Counted from the stretch's first letter, positions 15,657 to 23,787 are shown. The stretch is DNA of 64,000 bases from an uncultured Acetatifactor sp. (GCA_910586515.1 CAJUGL010000011.1:4083-68082); one strand, 5' to 3'. The notes: generated by a model not told the origin, from the letters alone. Program-made: numbers and translations.

Positions 15657-16961
15657 TTATGTAAAGACGGCTTTAATCAGAGGCCCCGGACACGGCGGCG
15701 CATCCGTAATTCTGCATGCCCTCAGATAACGGCCCGCCGCCTCCTCCACGCGTTTTTCCGCGTTTCCGTGAACCACGACAAGCGGATCTCCCTTCCGGAC
15801 ATAGTCTCCAACCTTCCTGCAGAGCGTCAGCCCCACCGACAGATCTATCTCGCTTTCCTTGGTTTCTCTTCCCCCTCCTAAAATCAGTGAACAGATCCCC
15901 ACTTCATCACAGACAATGCTGCCGATATAGCCGCTCTCCGGCGCAGGAACCGGCCTGACAATCTCTGCCCGGGGAAGCATATCCGGATTGTACACAGCCC
16001 TGCTGTCTCCGCCCTGCGCTTCCACAAACTCTGCCAGCTTTCTCAGCGCGCTTCCGTCGGCAATGACCTCTTTCAGCTTTTTCTCTGCCTCCTGGACACT
16101 TCCTGCTTTTTCTCCGGCAATAAGCATTTGACTGCCCAAAACCAGACATAATTCCTCAAAATCCTCCGGTCCTTTGCCCATCAGCGTCTCTATGGCCTCC
16201 CTGACCTCCAGAGCATTCCCCACAGACAGCCCCAGAGGCTGATCCATATCGGAAATGACCGCTGTGGTCTTTCTTCCCGCATTTCGGCCGATTCTCACCA
16301 TCTCCCGGGCCAAAGCCTCCGCATCTTCCTGCTTCTTCATGAATGCCCCGCTTCCTGTCTTCACATCCAGCACAATGGCATCCGCCCCCGCAGCCAGCTT
16401 TTTGCTCATGATAGAACTGGCAATCAGGGACATGTTATCCACTGTCGCCGTCACGTCGCGAAGCGCATAAAGCTTCTTGTCCGCAGGGGCCAGATCCGCA
16501 GTCTGCCCCATAATCGCAATCCCAATGCGATTCACATTCTCCGTGAAGCGCTGCCGGGTGAGTTCGGTGGTAAAGCCGGGAAAACTCTCCAGCTTATCGA
16601 TCGTTCCCCCTGTATGCCCCAGCCCTCTGCCGCTCATCTTCGCCACGGAGACTCCGCAGGCGGCAACCATGGGTGTCAAAGCCAGCGAAGTCTTGTCTCC
16701 CACACCTCCCGTGCTGTGTTTATCCACCTTGATCCCATGTATCTGCGACAAATCCAGCCTGTCGCCGCTTTCCGCCATGGCCATGGTAAGCTCCTGAGTC
16801 TCCCGCTCCGTCATTCCCCGAAAATAAATCGCCATCATCAGAGCCGAAACCTGATAGTCGGGAATTTCCCCCCTGGTATAGCCCTCGATAAAGAACCTGA
16901 TCTCCCTGTCCTCCAGCTCACCGCCGTTACGCTTTTTCATGATAATGTCATACATCCGCAT
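15657..16961 (-). CDS. pdp: Pyrimidine-nucleoside phosphorylase
   Basis: A 434-aa enzyme that phosphorolyses uridine, thymidine or deoxyuridine to the base plus (deoxy)ribose-1-phosphate. The family signature KVDKHSTGGVGDKTS is present near residues 78-92, with SGRGLGHTGGT for phosphate and substrate binding and DVKTGSGAFM further on. Length fits the Firmicutes Pdp/DeoA group. AGGAGG is placed 8 nt before the ATG at 16961; a GTG three codons earlier overlaps the ribosome site and is rejected. The about 190-nt leader contains an inverted repeat GCGCAT/ATGCGC (17016-17021, 17049-17054), but I see no convincing promoter. yqfC follows. Confidence 0.93.
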   Translation of the reverse strand: MRMYDIIMKKRNGGELEDREIRFFIEGYTRGEIPDYQVSALMMAIYFRGMTERETQELTMAMAESGDRLDLSQIHGIKVDKHSTGGVGDKTSLALTPMVAACGVSVAKMSGRGLGHTGGTIDKLESFPGFTTELTRQRFTENVNRIGIAIMGQTADLAPADKKLYALRDVTATVDNMSLIASSIMSKKLAAGADAIVLDVKTGSGAFMKKQEDAEALAREMVRIGRNAGRKTTAVISDMDQPLGLSVGNALEVREAIETLMGKGPEDFEELCLVLGSQMLIAGEKAGSVQEAEKKLKEVIADGSALRKLAEFVEAQGGDSRAVYNPDMLPRAEIVRPVPAPESGYIGSIVCDEVGICSLILGGGRETKESEIDLSVGLTLCRKVGDYVRKGDPLVVVHGNAEKRVEEAAGRYLRACRITDAPPCPGPLIKAVFT

Positions 16962-17099
16962 AGCAGTCACCTCCTGTACTCAATTTTTTTGACTATCTTT
17001 CCGCAAAAATCACCTGCGCATCCTTCCTTATGGGGATTTTCCTGCAGAATGCGCGTGAACTCCCCTGCTGAACTCCCCGTAAGGTTACCCGTATTTGCC

Positions 17100-17146
17100 A
17101 ACAGGCTTTGTACTCCGCCCCTTAGAGCAGAGATACAAAGCCTGTT
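17100..17146 (-). terminator. Long hairpin at the end of the flagellar superoperon
   Basis: AACAGGCTTTGTA (17100-17112) and TACAAAGCCTGTT (17134-17146) form a perfect 13-bp stem with a 21-nt loop, starting 7 nt downstream of the last gene of the superoperon. There is no T-run on the minus strand after the stem, so termination would have to be factor-assisted, or the hairpin may stabilise the 3' end. Confidence 0.55.
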
Positions 17147-17153
17147 TACATGC

Positions 17154-17687
17154 TTAACGTTTTTTTGTAATCAAATTGATGATTTCCTCCTGGCTGGTCC
17201 CCGGCCAAATCTCATAAGTACCTGCCGCAATATTTGTGGAATATCCGTTATCACACAGGTAATTGTCAAATTCGACGGCATTTTCCACCAATCCCGCCTC
17301 CGCCAGCATCCGGCTTACCTGATAAGAAGTAGTTCCCGCCTCGATGACAACGGTAACCGAACTGCCCGGCAAATCATCTGTCCCGGACTCGTCAGATTCC
17401 GGAACGGAAGGCTCATCCACCGGTTCTTCCTCTGAGGATACCGCCCCCTCCGGCTCTGTCTCCGCCTCACTCTCCGACGGCTGAACCGGCTGCGCTGTCT
17501 CCGACGCCGGAGAACTCCCAACATCTGTCAGCCTCCGGGATTCGGCATCCACCATGCCAAGGGACAAAGCTTTCGCCCTTATCTCTGCGTCGCTCAAAGG
17601 AAGCTTTTCCCTTCCGGTCACTCCCATCAGCAGGGCCGTGACAACAATACCGATCCCCAACCCCCGCATTTGATATCTCAGTTTCAC
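17154..17687 (-). CDS. MltG-like protein lacking the catalytic domain
   Basis: A 177-aa protein with a GTG start (GAGGAG 4 nt upstream), one N-terminal membrane segment (about residues 8-24), a long Ser/Glu/Pro-rich linker (about 55-105) and a C-terminal module. That module (SVTVVIEAGTTSYQVSRMLA, then YEIWPGTSQEEII) resembles the LysM-like substrate-binding subdomain of the endolytic transglycosylase MltG (YceG). The catalytic part of MltG is absent, so it may only bind or sense glycan strands. It is the last gene of the flagellar superoperon, 15 nt after the SwrB-like gene, and is followed by a long hairpin. Confidence 0.65.
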   Translation of the reverse strand: MKLRYQMRGLGIGIVVTALLMGVTGREKLPLSDAEIRAKALSLGMVDAESRRLTDVGSSPASETAQPVQPSESEAETEPEGAVSSEEEPVDEPSVPESDESGTDDLPGSSVTVVIEAGTTSYQVSRMLAEAGLVENAVEFDNYLCDNGYSTNIAAGTYEIWPGTSQEEIINLITKKR

Positions 17688-17702
17688 TTATCTCCTCATT
17701 TC

Positions 17703-18455
17703 TCATGTTCTGAATAAATCCAGTACCAGTTTTACCTCGCCGACCCCCAGGTCCAGCTCCCGCGCTATATCCACGGCAGATTTCCCCTGCCTGTAAAGCC
17801 TCAAGATCTTCTCGTTATTATTCTGCTCGTTTTCTGCCTGCGGCACAAGGCTTTCCCGAAGCTTTTCCGCTCCGTCCGGCAGGCCGGTCCCGCCGTTTCC
17901 CGTGAACGGCTCTGCGCCGGAAGCCTCCGATTGTGCCGAATGAGCCTCCGCAAAACCGTTTTCCCCAGGAAGAAATTCCTGAGTTCTCGCCTCCGCCGTC
18001 CGTTTCTCCTGGCTTTCCTGTCCGGAAGCGGCCTCCCGTAAGGAGGACAGCAGCGCCTCGGCCTCCTTTACCGCCTGATTTACTTCTCCTACCATATTTT
18101 TCAGACTGGTATGTTTATTGTTGAGCATATCATAAAGGAATACCGTCTCCTCATGATTTTTATGGATTTCCGTCAACACCGTATCGGAATATTCGTTTAC
18201 CGCCATGATTTTCTCATTGGAAAGCCGTTCCAGACTTCGTTCCGTCTTCTCCATGGCATAGCTAACCGCCTCTTCCACTACATCATCCACATGTCCTCTC
18301 ACAGACTCCAGTTCCTGGCTGACCAGCTCCTTCAGCTCATGTCCGGACAGCGCTCCTCCGCTTTTCGAAGAAGCGCCCTTTCTGTCGGGAATGAAAAAAC
18401 TCAATACAAAAATGATTCCTCCTGCCGCCAGCAGAATAATTTCCATCTTGTCCAT
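17703..18455 (-). CDS. SwrB-like/DUF6115 membrane-anchored coiled-coil protein
   Basis: A 250-aa protein with an N-terminal membrane anchor (about residues 4-22), a long predicted coiled coil (about 35-140, with regular Leu/Val/Glu spacing), a disordered linker rich in Glu, Ser and Gly, and a C-terminal helix-turn-helix-like segment (ILRLYRQGKSAVDIARELDL followed by GVGEVKLVL). This architecture is that of the DUF6115 family, and its place near the end of the fla/che operon is like that of Bacillus SwrB, which activates the flagellar export apparatus. Functional equivalence is inference. The gene upstream is separated by 86 nt that hold a small palindromic element. Confidence 0.65.
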   Translation of the reverse strand: MDKMEIILLAAGGIIFVLSFFIPDRKGASSKSGGALSGHELKELVSQELESVRGHVDDVVEEAVSYAMEKTERSLERLSNEKIMAVNEYSDTVLTEIHKNHEETVFLYDMLNNKHTSLKNMVGEVNQAVKEAEALLSSLREAASGQESQEKRTAEARTQEFLPGENGFAEAHSAQSEASGAEPFTGNGGTGLPDGAEKLRESLVPQAENEQNNNEKILRLYRQGKSAVDIARELDLGVGEVKLVLDLFRT

Positions 18456-18498
18456 CTACTCATCCATTCCGTCCTGTCTGTTCCACAGGCCATTCCCG

Positions 18499-18548
18499 CC
18501 TTATATCGTTACTGTTCACGGCTTCGCCGTTCACAGCAACCTTATATC
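18499..18548. repeat. 33-bp palindromic element flanked by 8-bp direct repeats
   Basis: The element GTTACTGTTCACGGC, TTC, GCCGTTCACAGCAAC (18508-18540) is an imperfect palindrome. It is flanked by direct repeats CTTATATC at 18500-18507 and 18541-18548; one more C also matches. The repeat on the right contains the TAA stop codon of the 102-aa gene. The arrangement looks like a target-site duplication made when a tiny non-autonomous element inserted immediately behind a stop codon. A larger element with similar terminal words and an 8-bp duplication is at 59213-59355. Confidence 0.6.
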
Positions 18549-18850
18549 TTCATGTCAAAACCGCCGTGATTCTTCACCACCACCCGTTCGCGCGCCGGCT
18601 TGTTCTTCCGTCTGCGCCCGCCGTCTCCGCTGTACTGTCCGTTCCCCTTCTCCTTGGCATCCGGCTTGCTCTCACGCCACATGGTGTCGTCGCTGCTGTG
18701 CACGTCCCGTATATTGTGCTCCACAGCTTTCTGAACCTGATCGCTGAAATTGGCCTGATCCACACCTACTTTATTGTCCTCATTATGCTTGATTGTCGTA
18801 TAATCCTGTGACCTGGAAATCGTTGTCAGTTCAATCGCGCCAAAAGCCAT
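18542..18850 (-). CDS. Small orphan protein of the flagellar operon
   Basis: A 102-aa soluble, hydrophilic protein that I do not recognise. The N-terminal half (GAIELTTISRSQDYTTIKHNE) may be structured; the C-terminal half is charged and probably disordered, with RRRKNKPARERVVV. There is no membrane segment and no cysteine. It lies between fapA (57 nt upstream) and the SwrB-like gene, inside the flagellar superoperon, so a motility or regulatory role is possible. The stop codon forms part of a direct repeat flanking a small palindromic element. Confidence 0.6.
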   Translation of the reverse strand: MAFGAIELTTISRSQDYTTIKHNEDNKVGVDQANFSDQVQKAVEHNIRDVHSSDDTMWRESKPDAKEKGNGQYSGDGGRRRKNKPARERVVVKNHGGFDMKI

Positions 18851-18907
18851 AACACACCTTCCCTTCCCTGCCGGAACAACGGCAAGTCTTCCGCAGCCCC
18901 GTCTCCT

Positions 18908-20497
18908 CTACATCGGAACCATGCGAACTTCGCCGTCTTCCTTCACAAATTTACAGTATCGATAGTTATTCTGAATAAGCTTGGAAACCCCGCCGATTAC
19001 AATCGTGGTATTGGGAAATACCTGCTCATTGATAACCACCTGTGCCTCTTCCCGCGTTTCCATCATTTCCTGGAGGTTTTCCAGACGCCGGTTAAGCCGT
19101 TCCAGCTCCTCCCCCTTCTCCTGAATCAATGCGGTCACGCTCTTCATATATCTCAGCTGGCTTTCGTTATATTTAAAGCCTTTCCTTTGTTTTTCCGTGA
19201 AATTGTCATAAATGACTTTTGCAGCGTTATAAGTCTTCTTCCTCTCCTCAATGGCAGTCTGCACATGTTCAAGCTGAGAAATCAGCAGGGGCTCCACCCC
19301 CACTTCCAGCGTAGTGGCAGTGCTCATGCTGGCTCCCACTGTCTTTGCCGCAATGGAATTCGCTGCCTGCACGCGGCCTCCCAGAATAATCCCCCTGCGG
19401 CCGTCCACTCTCACATCGCTGCCCGAAGACACTGTACAGTGAAGGATTGCCTCCGTCTCCAGATAACCGCCAGTCACAATCCGGGAATTCTCCAGGAACT
19501 TCACGATTACGTCCCCTCTGGCTCTGAGGTATCCCTTGCCCATTCCGTTCATGCCCTTGGCAATGATAATATTTCCGCCGGCGATGATCGTAGCGCCCTC
19601 TACCAGACCGTTTACCACTACGTTCCCGCCCGCCTTTACCTCGAAATTCGCATCCACATTTCCCGCTATTTCGACGCTGCCGTCGTAATTAATATTTCCG
19701 GTGGAAACGTTTACCCCCTTTACCTGATACACGCTGGCCACGACCACCTTCTGATCAATCAACGACACATGTCCGTCCACCTGAGAAGTAATGCTCAATT
19801 TATCCTCCGACAATTCTATATTTTTGCCGAACTTAAGCGTTTCCCGCTTCACTTCCCGGGGTTTTATCGCTTTTCCGTACACATCACAGCCTGCCTCCCC
19901 CTGCTGCTCGGGAATAATCCGCGCGATCACCTCCCCCTTCCTGCACTGGTTGATGGTAGTCAGGTTGAAGTAATCTACTCTTCCGTCATCCCTGTGGGCC
20001 GGACGCTTGTGCTGATTTGTGTTGAAGGAATACTCAATCTGGGCGTCTTTTCCCTGCACAGGCCTTTTTCCCCTGGCGGCAATGATGTCTGTACAATATA
20101 CTCCCTCTCCCAGAAAATGTTCATCCAGGGAATTCTCCTGCACACCGTAGACAATATTTTTCTTTTTCAGCTCACGGAGAAATTCGTCTTTGGTCATCTT
20201 CTTCCCGCTCTCCGAAGGCGGAATAAAACGAACAGTGGCAGTCATATTGTCATCGCTGACATCAAGCATATATGTCTCGTCGCAGGCAGGACATTCTCCG
20301 TCGCCTAAATGACAGATTCCGCCCTCCTCAAAATTAATCTGCGCCTCAATGCGCTTCTTATCATATTTTATCCTCTGGCCGTCCAGATATTTCCAAAGTT
20401 CATCCATCCGAATCTCTTCACCGAAATCCCTGGGCGGATACAAAGCAAGACCATACCCCTTAAAATCATTTACCAATCGAAAGTAACCGTTCTGCAT
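18908..20497 (-). CDS. fapA: FapA family protein (DUF342)
   Basis: A 529-aa cytoplasmic protein of the FapA/DUF342 family. The middle (about residues 240-400) is a series of Gly/Val/Ala-rich strands (VEIAGNVDANFEVKAGGNVV, then GLVEGATIIAGGNI) typical of the right-handed beta-helix fold. A coiled coil follows (about 420-490). N-terminally there is a HLGDGECPACDE segment with a Cys-x-x-Cys-like pair. FapA proteins are linked to cell-surface or flagellar-associated functions, but the biochemical role is not known. GGGGGAT stands 6-7 nt before the ATG; a GTG five codons earlier has no site. It follows sigD by 17 nt. Confidence 0.83.
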   Translation of the reverse strand: MQNGYFRLVNDFKGYGLALYPPRDFGEEIRMDELWKYLDGQRIKYDKKRIEAQINFEEGGICHLGDGECPACDETYMLDVSDDNMTATVRFIPPSESGKKMTKDEFLRELKKKNIVYGVQENSLDEHFLGEGVYCTDIIAARGKRPVQGKDAQIEYSFNTNQHKRPAHRDDGRVDYFNLTTINQCRKGEVIARIIPEQQGEAGCDVYGKAIKPREVKRETLKFGKNIELSEDKLSITSQVDGHVSLIDQKVVVASVYQVKGVNVSTGNINYDGSVEIAGNVDANFEVKAGGNVVVNGLVEGATIIAGGNIIIAKGMNGMGKGYLRARGDVIVKFLENSRIVTGGYLETEAILHCTVSSGSDVRVDGRRGIILGGRVQAANSIAAKTVGASMSTATTLEVGVEPLLISQLEHVQTAIEERKKTYNAAKVIYDNFTEKQRKGFKYNESQLRYMKSVTALIQEKGEELERLNRRLENLQEMMETREEAQVVINEQVFPNTTIVIGGVSKLIQNNYRYCKFVKEDGEVRMVPM

Positions 20498-20514
20498 AGA
20501 TTGATCCCCCACAT

Positions 20515-21288
20515 CTAATTATTTGAAAGAATGCCCATGTAGTGCCCCATTTTTACTTTCATCTTCTTTAACGCCCTGGTATGCAGCTGCGACACCCTGG
20601 ACTCGGATACCTCCAGAATACTGCTGATTTCCTTTAACGTTAGTTCTTCATAATAATACAGCGTAATTACCTTCTGTTCCTTCTCCGTCAAAAGCTGCAG
20701 CGCTTCACCCAGCACTTTCGTCAGCTCCTCCCTCTCTATTTTCTCTTCCGGAGCTTCAAAATGAGAGGTAGTGTGCCTCCTGTAATCCTGGGAAACATCA
20801 CTGCCCTGTTCCATATATTCATTCAGGGAAACCAGCCCTGTAATTTTCATCTGGGACTGCCAATCCAAATATTCCTCGTTCGATATACCAAGCCCCCTGG
20901 CGATTTCCTCGTCCGTGGCGGCATGCCCTGTGCTCTGTTCAATTTCCTTGATTACCGTCTCAATTTTTTTCTGCTTCTGCCGAATGGTTCTGGGAATCCA
21001 ATCCAACTTACGGATCTGGTCCAATATAGCTCCCCGAATGCGCAGACTGGCATATGTTTCGAATTTCACATCCTTAAGACAGTCGAACTTGTCTATCGCG
21101 TCAATCAGTCCGAATATCCCATAACTGACCAGATCCTCATACTCTACATTATAGCCAAGATACATGCTTAATCTGCCTGCAACCACCTTTACTAGAGGAG
21201 CATATTCCAGAATCAGCCTCTCTCTGGTTTCCTGTGATTTCATCTTCGCATATTCTTCTAACAGTTTCTTTCTGCCTGCCTCGTCCAT
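20515..21288 (-). CDS. sigD: Flagellar sigma factor SigD/FliA (sigma-28)
   Basis: A 257-aa sigma-70-family factor that directs transcription of late flagellar and motility genes. Region 2 is seen in EDLVSYGIFGLIDAIDKFD and FETYASLRIRGAILDQIRKLDW; region 3 in RQKQKKIETVIKE; region 4 in LTLKEISSILEVSESRVSQL, the helix-turn-helix for the -35 element. Length and motifs fit the FliA/WhiG type rather than the sporulation factors SigF/SigG. It is in the distal part of the superoperon as in Bacillus. No flgM anti-sigma gene lies in this window. A candidate target promoter is at 41535-41561 upstream of fliK. Confidence 0.95.
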   Translation of the reverse strand: MDEAGRKKLLEEYAKMKSQETRERLILEYAPLVKVVAGRLSMYLGYNVEYEDLVSYGIFGLIDAIDKFDCLKDVKFETYASLRIRGAILDQIRKLDWIPRTIRQKQKKIETVIKEIEQSTGHAATDEEIARGLGISNEEYLDWQSQMKITGLVSLNEYMEQGSDVSQDYRRHTTSHFEAPEEKIEREELTKVLGEALQLLTEKEQKVITLYYYEELTLKEISSILEVSESRVSQLHTRALKKMKVKMGHYMGILSNN

Positions 21289-21350
21289 GAAACCTCTGCT
21301 CCTTCTTCTCTGTAATCATACTGTCCGCCCTGCAATCTGTCAAGAGCATT

Positions 21351-21620
21351 TTAACCGGCCTTCTTCTCCTGCTCTATCTCCCCGGCATCTTCCGCTTCCT
21401 TCTCGATGACTTCCCCCTCTTCCATCAACCGCTCTTCATTCTGCTTCTCAAAATAATCTAATGTCCATTTCATAATACATCCTAATATATAGAAAAGCAA
21501 TAGGACAAAAAACAGGGAAACCAGCTTCTCAACCATAGTATACTTCTCTATATAGGTAATAATACATGTCACCGCACCGGCTGTCAGCATCAATAAAAGC
21601 GGCATATTTTTCCTGTTCAT
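21351..21620 (-). CDS. Small two-span membrane protein between cheD and sigD
   Basis: An 89-aa protein with two predicted transmembrane segments (about residues 6-23 and 34-53) and an acidic cytoplasmic tail rich in Glu (MEEGEVIEKEAEDAGEIEQE). I do not recognise the family. The start is the ATG at 21620..21618 with AAGGGA 7 nt upstream, in the 13-nt spacer after the cheD stop; the frame is open much further upstream, but that part overlaps cheD and has no supporting site. Its place in the chemotaxis/sigma part of the operon suggests a motility-linked role. Confidence 0.6.
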   Translation of the reverse strand: MNRKNMPLLLMLTAGAVTCIITYIEKYTMVEKLVSLFFVLLLFYILGCIMKWTLDYFEKQNEERLMEEGEVIEKEAEDAGEIEQEKKAG

Positions 21621-21633
21621 ATATTTGTCCCTT

Positions 21634-22131
21634 TCAGATAATCTTTTCAGGTCTTCCCACTGCGCGAATGTGAAACGCGCCTGTCTCCGGATAGAAGATA
21701 ACCGTCCTTCCGTAATTTGCGCCTGTATCCTGTGCCAAAATGGGAATTTTAAGCGCTCTGAGCTTAGCCCGAGTCGCCTCCGCATTGCGGTCGCCCACCT
21801 GAGCCACCGACGCGCCGCTGCCGCTCCCCTGAAAATTAAACATGGTAGCCCCTCCGGCAATCTTTGCAACCATCCGGACACGCCTGGCTCCCAATCTTTC
21901 CATCTGCCTCACCAGTTCTTCTATTCCCGTATCCGCAAATTTTGCAATGTTATGCTGTCCGTTGCTTATCGCCTTGCTGTCCGGCAGCATAATATGTACC
22001 AGCCCGCCCACTTTATTCATGGGATCCCTGAGGGCAATGCCGACACAGGATCCCAATCCCAGAGTCATCACCCCATTGGGGGGCATACAGGTCTTCAAGT
22101 CCGCTATTCCTACTTTGATTATTTCACTCAT
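21634..22131 (-). CDS. cheD: Chemoreceptor glutamine deamidase CheD
   Basis: A 165-aa enzyme that deamidates or binds receptor glutamines and works with CheC in adaptation. The catalytic Cys (GLGSCVG, residue 29) and His (GLVHIMLP, residue 46) are conserved, and a Thr follows in GGATMF. Length is standard. It comes 73 nt after cheC, the usual order. No receptor gene, cheA, cheW, cheB or cheR is in the window, so the rest of the pathway must be encoded elsewhere. Confidence 0.95.
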   Translation of the reverse strand: MSEIIKVGIADLKTCMPPNGVMTLGLGSCVGIALRDPMNKVGGLVHIMLPDSKAISNGQHNIAKFADTGIEELVRQMERLGARRVRMVAKIAGGATMFNFQGSGSGASVAQVGDRNAEATRAKLRALKIPILAQDTGANYGRTVIFYPETGAFHIRAVGRPEKII

Positions 22132-22204
22132 GAGCCATTTCCATATCCTTTTTGTCCATTATATTTTCACACCTTTGATGAAGAAACATAATGATGTAAT
22201 CCTT

Positions 22205-22828
22205 TTACAATTCCACCGGTACTCCCAGCGCCGTGAGTATTCTTTCATAAGATTCCAGATCCGGAATCAGAATAAAATACCCGTCCAGCTTCACTTCATC
22301 GTAAAACTGGGACTGTATCAGCAGAATTTTATCCCCGTAAACCCCGAACTGAATAGCGGGCACGCTCAGGATTGCTCCTGCCATGTCCACGGTTATCGCC
22401 GGAGGAGAGGGAACCACCGTCAGGTTCGTCATGCTGGATAAAGAATTCAGATACGCGCCCGTGATGATATTACCCACCTCCTGCATCGCGGACAGGCCCA
22501 TCTCCTCAAACTCTGTTCCCTCCGGCATCATTCCCATGGTAATCTTCTGGATCAGATGTCTGGCGCACTGTTCTTCCACCATAAACATCATACTGCCTGT
22601 GATATCCCCTTCCACGCCAAGGAAAACGCCTGCCATGATCTGCTCCTCGCCCCCCATCAGCTCTCCGACCTCGGAAAATTCCAGAAGCCTGACCTGCGGC
22701 ACTTTCATGTCCACCTTGCACTGAAGCATCTGCGACAGGGCAGTCATGGCATTGCCAGCGCCGATATTGCCGATTTCCTTCAGCACATCATAATAATTTG
22801 CCGAAACCTGCTCTAAAATTTCACTCAT
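22205..22828 (-). CDS. cheC: Chemotaxis protein CheC (CheY-P phosphatase family)
   Basis: A 207-aa protein of the CheC/CheX/FliY phosphatase family. The two signature blocks are present: KEIGNIGAGNAMTALSQML near residues 17-35 and QEVGNIITGAYLNSLS near residue 120, each with the catalytic Glu-x2-Asn. It dephosphorylates CheY-P and forms a complex with CheD. It starts after a 198-nt gap that holds a local extended -10 promoter and two tandem palindromic repeats. The upstream neighbour is a PilZ protein rather than CheW. Confidence 0.94.
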   Translation of the reverse strand: MSEILEQVSANYYDVLKEIGNIGAGNAMTALSQMLQCKVDMKVPQVRLLEFSEVGELMGGEEQIMAGVFLGVEGDITGSMMFMVEEQCARHLIQKITMGMMPEGTEFEEMGLSAMQEVGNIITGAYLNSLSSMTNLTVVPSPPAITVDMAGAILSVPAIQFGVYGDKILLIQSQFYDEVKLDGYFILIPDLESYERILTALGVPVEL

Positions 22829-22874
22829 AAACAGCCTCTCCTAATTTCGTTCTTTCTCCCCATACAGCACTTAT

Positions 22875-22903
22875 ATTATAACACAGAACAGCAACATTTT
22901 AAA
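22875..22903 (-). promoter_or_regulatory. Extended -10 promoter in front of cheC
   Basis: On the minus strand, TGT directly precedes a perfect TATAAT (22880..22875), giving the extended -10 form TGnTATAAT. A weak -35 (TTTAAA, 22903..22898) stands 17 nt upstream. Transcription would begin about 40 nt upstream of cheC and cover cheC, cheD, the small membrane gene, sigD and following genes, independent of the main flagellar promoter. Confidence 0.6.
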
Positions 22904-22964
22904 CAACGAATATGATGCATATTTCTGCTTAAACACATTCTTTTCGCGTTTTGTGTGTATTCTC

Positions 22965-23022
22965 GTAACAGTCCAGCGCCCTGTCTGAACTGTTGCGTTA
23001 CTGTAAACGGCATGTCAGTAAC
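22965..23022. repeat. Two tandem palindromic repeats between the PilZ gene and cheC
   Basis: Unit 1 (22965-22996) is GTAACAGTCCAG, loop CGCCCTGT, CTGAACTGTTGC. Its core equals the hairpins near 4649-4684 and 53235-53258. Unit 2 (22997-23022) directly abuts it, with arms GTTACTG and CAGTAAC around 12 nt, and resembles the termini of the elements at 18508 and 59221. On the minus strand unit 2 comes 4 nt after the PilZ stop codon. It may act as a transcription attenuator or RNA-stability hairpin. Confidence 0.65.
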
Positions 23023-23026
23023 CTTT

Positions 23027-23764
23027 TTACTGCTGCGAAGAATATTTCTTTTTCAGCCGATTTTTTCTCTCTTCCTCAAAGATATATTTGATGATCTCCT
23101 CGCGGACTGTGGGATCCAAATCGTAAAACTGCACGCGATGTTCAAAGGTACCCGGTCGATTATCAAGTTCTATGGCGCTGATTACTCTGCTGATCACTTC
23201 GTATTTCTTGTGTTCTCCGCCGTTCATCAAATGATAGCTGCAATAAATCAGACTCCCGGGCTCATAGCGCTGAGAAGACAGAAAACGCAGGCCGCCGCCG
23301 CTGATATCCACAATGACGCTCTGTTTCAGGGGAAGCCCTCTTGACAAAGTATAAGGCTGCCTGCTTTCTATGGTTTCCACCTCTTCATCCTGCAGATTTC
23401 GGGTACTCATTTCCAGGGCGCATCCCAGACGATAGAACTCACGCCTCTGATACTTGCGCAGATTGCTGGTCATCTCCAGCAAAAGAATGTACGTATTATT
23501 GCTCTTGTACCTGTCAATAACCCGCGCCAGACATTGGAACAAGCCGCTCGCCCCGTAAAATACCATCTCAAACTCACTGTCCACCGGAAGCAGAATCAGC
23601 TTTGTCTTCTCCATGGGCATGGTAATCTCTATTGTATCCTCGGACTGGATATCATGTACTGTACTGTGATAAACCTTCCCCGGCGTCCCCTGAGATTCCT
23701 CGTTCTCACGTACCATGGCCTGAAGTTCAATTTTATCTCCTACTGAAATAAATTTAGAAAACAT
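23027..23764 (-). CDS. PilZ-domain flagellar brake protein (YcgR/YpfA-like)
   Basis: A 245-aa cyclic-di-GMP effector predicted to slow the flagellar motor. The N-terminal about 95 residues form the YcgR-N-like domain. The PilZ domain starts with the c-di-GMP-binding motif YQRREFYRLG (R-x3-R type) near residue 105 and continues with DISGGGLRF (D/N-x-S-x-x-G). AGGTGG stands 8 nt before the chosen ATG; GTG codons four to one residues earlier overlap the site. It sits immediately behind flhG in the flagellar superoperon, which supports a role in motor control. Two palindromic repeats follow its stop. Confidence 0.87.
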   Translation of the reverse strand: MFSKFISVGDKIELQAMVRENEESQGTPGKVYHSTVHDIQSEDTIEITMPMEKTKLILLPVDSEFEMVFYGASGLFQCLARVIDRYKSNNTYILLLEMTSNLRKYQRREFYRLGCALEMSTRNLQDEEVETIESRQPYTLSRGLPLKQSVIVDISGGGLRFLSSQRYEPGSLIYCSYHLMNGGEHKKYEVISRVISAIELDNRPGTFEHRVQFYDLDPTVREEIIKYIFEEERKNRLKKKYSSQQ

Positions 23765-23787
23765 AACAACCACCACCTTTTTTCATT

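Noticed and set aside
21621..21881. Longer N-terminus for the small membrane protein before sigD
   Set aside because: The frame overlaps cheD, is Arg/Trp-rich without similarity, and the ribosome site in the spacer supports the short form.
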